Source of the DNA: Flavobacteriaceae bacterium
GTDB taxonomy: Bacteria > Bacteroidota > Bacteroidia > Flavobacteriales > Weeksellaceae
Assembly (NCBI GenBank): GCA_012522185.1
Contig: JAAYKY010000034.1
Location: 1-39,051 of the forward strand
Reading direction: 5' to 3'
Length of the DNA: 39,051 bases
Part shown: positions 15,935 through 23,950 of the stretch, piece after piece
Layout: each line of letters starts with the position of its first letter
How positions within the stretch are numbered: the first letter of the stretch is position 1
Translations under genes and position numbers: made by a program
Notes under the pieces: generated by a model
What the model was told of the DNA's origin: nothing
Databases searched by the model: none
The model's input: only the letters and a program-made list of their open reading frames with translations

Positions 15935-16438
15935 TTACCAATCCATCGCAATGGCATTGAAAATCTGAGTGGTCAATTGTTCCAGAATGCTATCGAGCAA
16001 AGCATCTTCGGCTTGTTGCAAAGTTAGGTTGGCTTCAAAATCTTCATAAGCTGAAAAGGAGCGGTCAAAACTTTTGGATTCGTCTTTGTTGTTCTGATAT
16101 CTCACGCGAACCGTCACAGTCAGGCGGTTTTTTCCGGCGATTTCATTGGCTTGAATGGCAACCGAACTTTGTTGGTAACCTGTGATTTCACCGTCGATCA
16201 GCAAATCGGAATTATCGTCTGTGGACAAATTTAGTTTGGTCCGGTTGTTAAAAATATCCTGTAATTCATTGGTGAACAACTGACTCAAATTCGGGTTTTG
16301 ATAAGGAGCATAGTTAGGAAATGTGGAAATCCGAATCGTTTCCCATTCGGGACGGATTGATGATCCGGAAAGTGTATAGCAAGCATTTAGGCTTAAAAAA
16401 CCTAAGCAAAAAATCAATAATTTAATGTGTTTCTTCAT
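15935..16438 (-). CDS. lptE: LPS assembly lipoprotein LptE (LptE-like)
   Basis: A 167-residue outer membrane lipoprotein. The signal peptide ends in a lipobox LNAC (Cys20). YTLSGSSIRPEWETIRISTF is the characteristic start of the mature Bacteroidota LptE, and GEITGYQQSSVAIQ followed by strands with VTVRVRYQNN matches the LptE/RlpB fold. LptE plugs the LptD barrel that inserts LPS into the outer membrane. The sigma-54 activator gene ends 11 bases upstream, so the two are cotranscribed; an lptF/G permease gene lies at 31115-32578 in the same window. Confidence 0.85.
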   Translation of the reverse strand: MKKHIKLLIFCLGFLSLNACYTLSGSSIRPEWETIRISTFPNYAPYQNPNLSQLFTNELQDIFNNRTKLNLSTDDNSDLLIDGEITGYQQSSVAIQANEIAGKNRLTVTVRVRYQNNKDESKSFDRSFSAYEDFEANLTLQQAEDALLDSILEQLTTQIFNAIAMDW

Positions 16439-16449
16439 TTTTTCAATTC

Positions 16450-17700
16450 TTATTCCAAATCATATTGTTTGATTTTCCGATAAAGCGTCCGCTCCGAAAT
16501 GCCCAATTCATCGGCGGCTGAGCGTCTTTTTCCTTTGTGTTTTTCGAGCGCTTTTTGGATCATTTCCTTTTCTTTGTCTTGGAGAGAAAGCGATTCGTCT
16601 TGTTCTTTCACTTCTTCAAAATCTGATTCGTCAAAATCATAATCTTGAATGATGGAGGTTTGAGTATCTTCTTTGGGATAGAATTTCAACTGAGAAAAAT
16701 CGGTTTCAGCGGTATCTTTTTCGCGGATTACTCTTTGTAAAATGTCTTGATTTCCGGAAGAAATATTTTCTTTGTTATGAATCAAATCCAATGTTAGCGA
16801 GCGTAAGTCATTCAAATCCTGTTTCATTTCGAGTAGAAATTTAAAGAGAATTTCTCGTTCCAAATGATCGGAGCTGTTTCCTGATTTATCGGAATTAACC
16901 AATATAGGAAGTGAATTTTGATAAGGCAAATAGGATTGAACCTTTTCAAGCGAAACCGTTCTTTCTTTTTCAACCACCGAAATTTCTTCTGCAAAATTCC
17001 TAAGTTGACGAATGTTTCCGGGCCAAGGATAATTCACAAGGTACTGAATGGCTTCAGGCGTCAATTCCAACGGAGGCATGCGGTATTTAGTAGCAAAGTC
17101 GGATGCGAATTTTCGGAACAAAAGGGGAATGTCATTTTTTCGATCGCGTAACGCCGGCATATCGATTTGAACCGTGTTCAAACGATAATATAAATCTTCT
17201 CTGAATTTTCCTTTCTGAATGGCTTCTTCCATTTTTACGTTGGTCGCTGCCACAATTCTGACGTCGGTTTTTTGAATTTCAGAGGAACCCACTTTCATGA
17301 ATTCTCCACTCTCCAAAACGCGCAACAAACGAACTTGAGTCGGAAGAGGCAATTCGCCGACTTCGTCTAGAAAAATCGTTCCCTTGTCCGCTACTTCAAA
17401 ATAGCCTTTTCTTGTCGTAGTCGCACCGGTAAACGCTCCTTTTTCATGTCCGAAAAGTTCAGAATCGATGGTTCCTTCGGGAATTGCGCCACAATTGACA
17501 GCAATGTAATTATTGTGTTTTCGGGCAGATTGCGAATGAATGATTTTTGGGATGAATTCTTTCCCAACTCCACTTTCGCCACTTACCAAAACAGAAATGT
17601 CGGTCGGTGCGACCTGAATGGCTTTTTCCAATGCTCGATTCAGCCCTGGGTCATTTCCTATGATTGAAAATCTTTGTTTAATCGTTGTTAAGTTGTCCAT
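16450..17700 (-). CDS. Sigma-54-dependent Fis-type transcriptional activator without receiver domain
   Basis: A 416-residue bacterial enhancer-binding protein. The AAA+ domain starts almost at the N terminus: Walker A GESGVGKE (41-48), ELFGHEKGAFTGA with the sigma-54 contact loop GAFTGA (88-93), Walker B GTIFLDE (107-113), and the second-region R fingers FREDLYYRLN. A variable linker (260-370) precedes a Fis HTH (about 376-416, with KRRSAADELGISERTLYRK). No receiver, GAF or PAS domain is present, so activity must be controlled through another protein or by its level. It is conserved between lptE and miaB in Flavobacteriia as I recall. Confidence 0.92.
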   Translation of the reverse strand: MDNLTTIKQRFSIIGNDPGLNRALEKAIQVAPTDISVLVSGESGVGKEFIPKIIHSQSARKHNNYIAVNCGAIPEGTIDSELFGHEKGAFTGATTTRKGYFEVADKGTIFLDEVGELPLPTQVRLLRVLESGEFMKVGSSEIQKTDVRIVAATNVKMEEAIQKGKFREDLYYRLNTVQIDMPALRDRKNDIPLLFRKFASDFATKYRMPPLELTPEAIQYLVNYPWPGNIRQLRNFAEEISVVEKERTVSLEKVQSYLPYQNSLPILVNSDKSGNSSDHLEREILFKFLLEMKQDLNDLRSLTLDLIHNKENISSGNQDILQRVIREKDTAETDFSQLKFYPKEDTQTSIIQDYDFDESDFEEVKEQDESLSLQDKEKEMIQKALEKHKGKRRSAADELGISERTLYRKIKQYDLE

Positions 17701-17847
17701 TTTTTAATGTTCAATGTTTAAGGTTTTAGGTTTAAAGTTGATTTTTAGGCAACTTTAAAATAAAATTTCCTTTTGCATCATTTGCTTTCCTCTTAGTTCG
17801 CAAAAATGATTTCCATTTAAATTACTATCGAAGGTCCGAATTGAAAA

Positions 17848-19287
17848 TTAAATCATTTCTCCCAATAGCGTTGCCGACGTACAATCATTGGCCTTGACCA
17901 TCACAAAATCACCGATTTTGGTGCTCGGTGTTTTTGGGAAAACCATTACCGCATTTTGCGAAATGCGTCCGTACCAATAGTTATCGTCGCGCTTGCTGTT
18001 TCCTTCGATTAGAACTTCATGAACTTTGCCAACATACGCACGCATTCTTTCCGCCGCATGTTTTTGCTGTAAATTGATGATTTCCGTAAGTCTTCTTTTC
18101 TTTACTTCTTCCGGCACATCATCTTCCATTTTTTTATGAGCCGGTGTTCCTGGACGTTCAGAATACGCAAACATATAGCCGAAATCATATTTCACATATT
18201 CCATTAAACTCAAAGTATCCTGATGTTCTTCTTCGGTTTCGCCACAGAATCCGGCAATCATATCGTGCGAAAGTGCTAAATCGGGTACGATTTCACGAAT
18301 TTTGTCAATCAATTCAAGGTATTCTTCTCTCGTATGCTGACGATTCATTCGCTCCAAAACCGTTGTGCTTCCCGACTGAACGGGTAAATGAATGTATTTA
18401 CAGATGTTTTTGTATTTCGCAATGGTTCGTAGGACGTTTTCGTGCATGTCCTGTGGATTGGAAGTCGAAAATCGAATCCGCATTCCCGGAACGGCTTCGG
18501 CAACCATAGAAAGCAATTCTGCAAAATCAACCGCAGTTGCCTGTTGCATTTCAGTCGCTTTTTTGAAATCTTTTTTCAATCCGCCACCAAACCATAAATA
18601 GGAATCTACGTTCTGACCCAGAAGTGTTACTTCTTTATAACCCTCATTCCAAAGGTTTTTACATTCTTCCACAATCGAATGGGGGTCACGGCTGCGTTCC
18701 CGTCCACGAGTAAATGGAACCACGCAAAACGTACACATATTGTCACAGCCTCGGGTGATCGTTACAAATGCAGTTACGCCATTTCCGCCCAATCGAACGG
18801 GATTCAAATCGGCATAGGTTTCGTCTTTGGAAAGAATGACGTTGATAGCTTGCCTTCCGTCTTCTACATCTTCCAGAAGATTGGGCAAGTCGCGGTAGGC
18901 ATCAGGCCCGACAACCAAATCCACGATTTTTTCTTCTTCCAGAAATTTAGATTTTAGGCGTTCGGCCATACAACCTAAAACTCCCACTTTCATGGCCGGA
19001 TTTGATTTTTTCAAAGCGTTAAATTCTGTCAATCTTTTGCGAACGGTTTGTTCGGCTTTGTCACGAATCGAACAAGTATTGACCAAAATCAAATCGGCTT
19101 CTTCCATCTTTTGGGTGGTATTGTACCCATTGTCGGCAAGAATGGATGCGACGATTTCAGAGTCGGAAAAGTTCATTTGACAACCATAACTTTCTAGGAA
19201 AAGTTTTTTGGAATTGGTTCTTTTTCCTTCTAAAACCGTTGTTTCGCCCTGACGACTCTCGTTTATTTCTTTTGTTTCTGAATGCAT
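17848..19287 (-). CDS. miaB: tRNA-2-methylthio-N6-dimethylallyladenosine synthase
   Basis: A 479-residue radical SAM methylthiotransferase that adds a methylthio group at A37 of tRNAs already carrying isopentenyl. The N-terminal UPF0004 domain has three cluster cysteines (C36 in SYGCQMN, C72 in VNTCSIRD, C106 in LGCMAER). The radical SAM motif CDNMCTFC (C181, C185, C188) follows, and a TRAM domain occupies the last 65 residues ([19 protein letters not shown]). The first 27 residues are an extension beyond the core. The ATG at 19287 fits a -7 box 22 bases upstream. Confidence 0.95.
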   Translation of the reverse strand: MHSETKEINESRQGETTVLEGKRTNSKKLFLESYGCQMNFSDSEIVASILADNGYNTTQKMEEADLILVNTCSIRDKAEQTVRKRLTEFNALKKSNPAMKVGVLGCMAERLKSKFLEEEKIVDLVVGPDAYRDLPNLLEDVEDGRQAINVILSKDETYADLNPVRLGGNGVTAFVTITRGCDNMCTFCVVPFTRGRERSRDPHSIVEECKNLWNEGYKEVTLLGQNVDSYLWFGGGLKKDFKKATEMQQATAVDFAELLSMVAEAVPGMRIRFSTSNPQDMHENVLRTIAKYKNICKYIHLPVQSGSTTVLERMNRQHTREEYLELIDKIREIVPDLALSHDMIAGFCGETEEEHQDTLSLMEYVKYDFGYMFAYSERPGTPAHKKMEDDVPEEVKKRRLTEIINLQQKHAAERMRAYVGKVHEVLIEGNSKRDDNYWYGRISQNAVMVFPKTPSTKIGDFVMVKANDCTSATLLGEMI

Positions 19288-19308
19288 TTTTTGAAATCAA
19301 ATAGTTTG

Positions 19309-19316
19309 CAAAGTTA
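19309..19316 (-). promoter_or_regulatory. Candidate -7 element of miaB
   Basis: The minus strand reads TAACTTTG, a full TAnnTTTG match, 21 bases before the ATG. No clear TTTG is seen 19-21 bases further upstream. Confidence 0.4.
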
Positions 19317-19351
19317 CGATTTTCACTGACATTATGGCAGATTATTTTGGG

Positions 19352-19382
19352 TTTGCGAATTTTTAACTTTTGTTTACTTTTG
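19352..19382 (+). promoter_or_regulatory. Promoter of the membrane protein gene at 19400
   Basis: TTTG (19352-19355), 19 bases, TACTTTTG (19375-19382): both boxes and the spacing are ideal for the Bacteroidota primary sigma factor. The ATG follows 17 bases later. Confidence 0.65.
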
Positions 19383-19399
19383 AAAACAAATAGAAGAAT

Positions 19400-20182
19400 A
19401 TGAGAACGGATATAAATTCAATTCAAGATAGAAATTATAAAATCCAATACAGTAGCGTATTTGGTGAAGCTTGGAATCTTTACACGAAGGTGTTGGGCGT
19501 GGGTGCTTTGGCGGTAGTTATTTATGGTCTTGCATCTTATTTGGTCGCCCGAGTCATCGGGCAAATTACCGGATTTTCATTTGTAGAAAAAGAATTAGAA
19601 GAAAGGTTGATGGGCGTGAGTGATTTCAATGTGATGGTTTATGAAATGCAAGATTTTTACATGGAAAATATGAATGTGTTCATTTCTACAAGTTTGATTT
19701 CTTCTCTCATAATGCTTCTTTCTTTCCCACTTGCGGGTGGTTTCATGTTGGTTTGCCGCGAAATGGATAAAAACGGAGTTTTCAACATCGGTACTTTATT
19801 CGAAGGGTTTAAGCCTCAATATTGGGGGCGATTGATGGTATTGGCCATTGTTTATTTCGTAATTTCCAAAATCGCTACGATGTTTTTCATTTTACCGGGA
19901 ATTTATATTTGGGTAGCAGCTGTGATTGCCTGTCCGATAGTGATGTTTACCAATGCAAATGGAATCGAAGCGCTGACAACGAGCGTAAAACTTGTTCATA
20001 AAAACTGGTTTACTGTTTTTCAAATTCTTTTTGTCGCCTCATTGATTGGAGTAGCTGGTTATTTACTTTGTGTGGTAGGAAGAATAGTCACTTATCCTCT
20101 TGTGTTGGTGACCGTTTATATGCTTTATAAACACATGGTTGGATTTCCAGATAATGAGATCGAAAAAATAGGTCATTCGTAA
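19400..20182 (+). CDS. Polytopic membrane protein of unknown function
   Basis: A 260-residue protein with about six hydrophobic segments: 33-55, 98-120 (SLIMLLSFPLAGGFMLV), 145-162, 163-185 (TMFFILPGIYIWVAAVIACP), 203-225 and 226-245. Long gaps with amphipathic helices separate the first two. The N-terminal motif VFGEAWNLYTK and the PGIYIWVAA segment recall the DUF975/glycerophosphodiester-like membrane families, but I cannot assign it firmly. It is upstream of topA with 52 bases between, each with its own promoter. Confidence 0.75.
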   Translation: MRTDINSIQDRNYKIQYSSVFGEAWNLYTKVLGVGALAVVIYGLASYLVARVIGQITGFSFVEKELEERLMGVSDFNVMVYEMQDFYMENMNVFISTSLISSLIMLLSFPLAGGFMLVCREMDKNGVFNIGTLFEGFKPQYWGRLMVLAIVYFVISKIATMFFILPGIYIWVAAVIACPIVMFTNANGIEALTTSVKLVHKNWFTVFQILFVASLIGVAGYLLCVVGRIVTYPLVLVTVYMLYKHMVGFPDNEIEKIGHS

Positions 20183-20187
20183 GTGTT

Positions 20188-20220
20188 TTTGGTAGCTTCG
20201 GTTTTTTGTTTCTATTTTTG
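20188..20220 (+). promoter_or_regulatory. Promoter of topA
   Basis: TTTG (20188-20191), 21 bases, TATTTTTG (20213-20220). The ATG of topA follows 14 bases later. The arginase-fold gene overlaps topA and should share this promoter. Confidence 0.6.
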
Positions 20221-20234
20221 CGAAAAAATTAGAG

Positions 20235-22709
20235 ATGCCCAAAAACCTTGTTATAGTCGAATCACCAGCCAAAGCAAAAACCATTCAGAAATATTTAGGA
20301 GACGATTTTAGGGTCGAATCCAGTTTCGGGCATATTGTAGATTTGCCCAAAAAAGGAATGGGTATAGAAATCGATAATAATTTCAAACCCATTTATGAGG
20401 TTTCTGAGGATAAAAAGCAGGTTGTGAAGAAGTTAAAGGAATTAGCCGGTAAAGCGGAAACCGTTTGGCTTGCTTCGGATGAGGACCGAGAAGGGGAAGC
20501 GATTTCTTGGCATTTGTACAATGTTCTTGATTTAGAAAATAAAAATACACATCGGATTGTTTTCAATGAAATTACCAAAAAAGCCATTCAGAAAGCAGTT
20601 GAAAATCCAAGAACCATTGACCGAAATTTAGTAGATGCACAACAAGCAAGACGTGTTTTGGACCGTTTGGTGGGATTTGAGGTTTCACCCATTCTTTGGA
20701 AAAAAATCAAAGTTGGACTTTCCGCCGGAAGGGTTCAATCAGTAGCCGTTCGATTGATTGTGGAACGAGAAAAAGAAATTCAGAATTTCGTTCCCGTTTC
20801 CTCTTTTCGTTTTACAGCCCAATTTTTAACCCAGGATAACAAAGGATTTAAAGCTGTCCTTACCAAGGAATTTAAAACTTATAAAGAAGCAAAAGCCTTT
20901 ATTGAATCCTGTGCCGATGCAGACTTTAACGTAAAAGATCTTCAGAAAAAACCTGCCAAACGTTCGCCTTCGGCGCCTTTTACAACTTCAACTCTGCAAC
21001 AAGAAGCTTCACTGAAATTGGGTTTTCCAGTTTCAAGAACCATGCGAGTAGCACAGCAGTTGTACGAGTCAGGATTGATTACCTATATGAGAACCGATAG
21101 TGTGAATTTATCTCAGGAAGCCATTGAATCTGCGGAGTCGGCCATTAAATCAGATTTTGGTGCGAAATACAGTTCACCAAGGAATTATACCAATAAAAAT
21201 AAATCGGCTCAGGAAGCGCATGAGGCCATTCGTCCGACCAATTTCGGAGTGAAATCAGCCGGAGGAGATGATGGGCAGCGAAGACTATATGATTTGATTT
21301 GGAAAAGAGCGATTGCCAGCCAGATGACCAATGCAGAATTGGAGCGTACAATCATCGATATTGACAATTCCAAAAACAAAGAAATTTTTCAGGCAAAAGG
21401 AGAAATCATCGTTTTTGATGGGTTTTTAAGAGTGTATCAGGATTCGGTGATGGATGAAGATACGGAGGACAGTTCGACAGGTTCAGCGCCCATTTTGCCC
21501 GATGTTTCCAAAGGGGAAAAACTAACCACTGAAGAGATTTTCGGAACGCAGAGATTCACGAAATCCCCGCCAAGATATACCGAAGCTTCTTTGGTAAAAA
21601 AGCTTGAAGAATTAGGGATTGGACGTCCATCCACTTATGCACCTACAATTTCTACTATCCAAAATCGGGAGTATGTAGTGGTTGGAAATTTGGACGGAGA
21701 AAAAAGAAAATTGCAAACTCTTATTTTGAAATCCGGTAAGATTTCGGAAAAGATGGATACCGAAACTTTTGGTGCAGATCGTCGAAAATTAATGCCGACG
21801 GACATAGGAATTGTGGTAAATGATTTTTTGGTTGAATATTTCCAAAGCATTTTGGATTATGATTTTACGGCCAAAGTAGAAGAGAGTTTTGACGATATAG
21901 CCGAAGGAAAAGAAAAATGGACTTCCATGATCGACGGTTTTTATGAAAAATTTCATTCGAACGTAGAAAAAGTAGAAGAGACGGCCGAGCGAGCGACTGG
22001 CGAGCGTGAATTAGGAAAAGATCCCAAGTCGGGAAAGCCCGTTTTTGCGAAAATCGGACGTTTTGGTCCGATGATACAAATTGGCGAAGCAGAGGATGAG
22101 GAAAAACCTAAATTTGCGAGTTTACTTCGTACGCAATCCATTCATAATATTACACTGGAGGAAGCTCTTAAGCTATTTGAATTGCCTAAAAATATAGGCG
22201 AATTCAAAGGTGAAATTGTGGAAGTAAATGTGGGGCGATTTGGGCCGTATGTGAAATATAAGGATATGTTTGTTTCGATTCCCAAAGGAGAAGATTTGAT
22301 GGAGATTTCACTCGAAAGAGCGGTAGAGTTAATCGAAGAAAAGCTAAAAGCCGATGCGCCTATAACTACTTACAAAGGTCATGATGTGACCAAAGGAAAA
22401 GGAAGATTTGGGCCGTTTATCAAATGGAACGATATGTTTATCAATGTCAATAAAAAATATGATTTTGATAATTTGAGCCAGTCCGATATCGAAGAATTGA
22501 TTGAAGCCAAAATAAAGAAAGAGGCTGAAAAAGTGGTGCAGAACTGGGAGAAAGAAGGAATTCGTATTGAAAAAGCCCGTTGGGGAAGACATAATATCAT
22601 AAAAGGAAAAACCAAGATTGAATTGGCAAAAGAGGTGGATGTTACCCAATTGAAATTGGAGGATGTTCAAAACATAATTGAAAATCAAAAACCTGGAAAG
22701 AAAAAATAA
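20235..22709 (+). CDS. topA: DNA topoisomerase I (type IA)
   Basis: An 824-residue enzyme that relaxes negative supercoils by cutting one strand. The Toprim domain (KNLVIVESPAKAKTIQKYLG; DEDREGEAISWH) is at the N terminus. The active-site Tyr284 lies in ITYMRTDS. EASLVKKLEELGIGRPSTYA follows in domain IV. The C terminus lacks Cys4 zinc fingers and has Topo_C_Rpt units marked by GRFGP (three times, about 610, 675 and 720) and a GRHN variant, as in other Bacteroidota. Residues 413-425 (SSTGSAPILPDVS), just before the conserved EEIFGTQRFT, are encoded by a repeat sequence shared with the gene at 15014. The stop overlaps the next start by one base. Confidence 0.96.
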   Translation: MPKNLVIVESPAKAKTIQKYLGDDFRVESSFGHIVDLPKKGMGIEIDNNFKPIYEVSEDKKQVVKKLKELAGKAETVWLASDEDREGEAISWHLYNVLDLENKNTHRIVFNEITKKAIQKAVENPRTIDRNLVDAQQARRVLDRLVGFEVSPILWKKIKVGLSAGRVQSVAVRLIVEREKEIQNFVPVSSFRFTAQFLTQDNKGFKAVLTKEFKTYKEAKAFIESCADADFNVKDLQKKPAKRSPSAPFTTSTLQQEASLKLGFPVSRTMRVAQQLYESGLITYMRTDSVNLSQEAIESAESAIKSDFGAKYSSPRNYTNKNKSAQEAHEAIRPTNFGVKSAGGDDGQRRLYDLIWKRAIASQMTNAELERTIIDIDNSKNKEIFQAKGEIIVFDGFLRVYQDSVMDEDTEDSSTGSAPILPDVSKGEKLTTEEIFGTQRFTKSPPRYTEASLVKKLEELGIGRPSTYAPTISTIQNREYVVVGNLDGEKRKLQTLILKSGKISEKMDTETFGADRRKLMPTDIGIVVNDFLVEYFQSILDYDFTAKVEESFDDIAEGKEKWTSMIDGFYEKFHSNVEKVEETAERATGERELGKDPKSGKPVFAKIGRFGPMIQIGEAEDEEKPKFASLLRTQSIHNITLEEALKLFELPKNIGEFKGEIVEVNVGRFGPYVKYKDMFVSIPKGEDLMEISLERAVELIEEKLKADAPITTYKGHDVTKGKGRFGPFIKWNDMFINVNKKYDFDNLSQSDIEELIEAKIKKEAEKVVQNWEKEGIRIEKARWGRHNIIKGKTKIELAKEVDVTQLKLEDVQNIIENQKPGKKK
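21471..21509 (+). repeat. In-frame repeat copy within topA
   Basis: The 39 bases from AGTTCGACAGGTTCAGCGCC to GCCCGATGTTTCC match 15374-15412 (minus) at 29 of 39 positions and in the same frame, giving S-G-S-x-PILPDVS in both proteins. It falls in a variable linker of TopA, where an insertion should do little harm. Confidence 0.5.
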
Positions 22710-23845
22710 TGGTAAACGAATTTCTAACGCCTGTTTCTGTTGAATTACAGGAATTTGCCAGCGAACTCGACGCATTCAGTATTGGAAATGGGCTTCGATT
22801 TGATGGAAATCCTGAAGAGAAATCCATCGTGATTTTGGGAGTGAGGGAAAGTAGAGGTGGAGCCGAAAGTTTCAATTCAGAGCTTGAGTTTGACTCGATC
22901 CGAAAACAATTGTACCGATTGAAAAAAGGAAACTGGCATTTGCCCGTTTATGATTTGGGCGATTTGCATGCCGGAGCCACAAGAGAAGATACTTATTTTG
23001 CTTTTCTTAAAATTCAGGAAGAATTGCTTCAGAAAAAAGCAATTCTGATTATTTTGGGAGGAAGTCCAAATTTGATTTATTGGCAATTCCGGGCATTGGA
23101 CTCGGTGAAACACACCATAAATCTGACTTGCATTGACAACCGTTTTCGTTTGGGAATTGATTCAGAAGAATTGAATTCCAATAATTATTTGAGTAAAATC
23201 ATTACCGAAGAGCCTCATTCTTTATTCGAATACACCCATTTAGGTTATCAAACGTATTTTGTTGCCCAAGAGGAGTTGGATTTGATGGAGCATTTGAATT
23301 TTGATGTTAAAAGACTGGGGAAACTTACGGAGAATATAAATGAATCAGAGCCGGAACTGAGAAATTCGGATTTGGTTGCTTTGAATTTGGAGGCGCTTCA
23401 ATCCTCGGATTTTCGTTCTGCGCCTGAACTTTCTCCGAATGGATTTAGTTCCAGAGAGATTTGTTCGGTAGCAAGATATTCAGGTATAAACAATAAAGTA
23501 CAGTCATTTGGCGTTTATAATTTCAAAGCGAAAAATATTCCGTCAGATGAATTGTTGTTGGCGGAGATTCTTTGGTATTTCATAGAAGGTAAAAATCACG
23601 CAAAAGAAGTTTTGAATTTTGAAAGTTCAGATTCACATGAAACTTATTTCGTACAGATGCCGGAACAGGATTTGATTTTTTACCGGGATTTATTGACCGA
23701 ACAATGGTGGTTGGAGTTGGAGGAAATGAATGAATCGGCGCCACTTGGGAAGCACGTAATTCCTTGTTCAGCTAAAGATTACGAGGATTCGCTGAAAGGT
23801 AAGATTCCGGAGAGATGGTGGAAGTCGTACAAAAAATTATACTGA
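22709..23845 (+). CDS. Degenerate arginase/formimidoylglutamase-fold protein
   Basis: A 378-residue protein of the ureohydrolase fold, in the position where Flavobacteriia often carry a gene annotated as formimidoylglutamase. Fold markers remain (VILGVRESRGGAES, ILIILGGSPNLIY, LVALNLEAL), but the manganese ligands do not: GGDH is GGSPN (117-121), DAHxD is CIDNRF (141-146), and SxDxDxxDP is NLEALQSSD (226-234). So it is unlikely to hydrolyse a ureido group. The ATG overlaps the topA stop (TAATG), so translation is probably coupled. It precedes gldK by 105 bases; a link with the gliding/secretion system is suggested only by synteny. Confidence 0.85.
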   Translation: MVNEFLTPVSVELQEFASELDAFSIGNGLRFDGNPEEKSIVILGVRESRGGAESFNSELEFDSIRKQLYRLKKGNWHLPVYDLGDLHAGATREDTYFAFLKIQEELLQKKAILIILGGSPNLIYWQFRALDSVKHTINLTCIDNRFRLGIDSEELNSNNYLSKIITEEPHSLFEYTHLGYQTYFVAQEELDLMEHLNFDVKRLGKLTENINESEPELRNSDLVALNLEALQSSDFRSAPELSPNGFSSREICSVARYSGINNKVQSFGVYNFKAKNIPSDELLLAEILWYFIEGKNHAKEVLNFESSDSHETYFVQMPEQDLIFYRDLLTEQWWLELEEMNESAPLGKHVIPCSAKDYEDSLKGKIPERWWKSYKKLY

Positions 23846-23892
23846 AAGCAATAAAATAATTTTTTGTTCGTTAAGCTAATTGCCGAATTAAA

Positions 23893-23900
23893 TAATTTTG
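23893..23900 (+). promoter_or_regulatory. Candidate -7 element of the gldKLMN operon
   Basis: TAATTTTG is a full TAnnTTTG match 50 bases before the gldK ATG. The best -33 TTTG (23863-23866) is 26 bases upstream, longer than usual, so this is a tentative call. Confidence 0.35.
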
Positions 23901-23950
23901 GAGAATCGTAAAATTATAATAGATTTACACGCTTAAAAAAATAATAGAGG

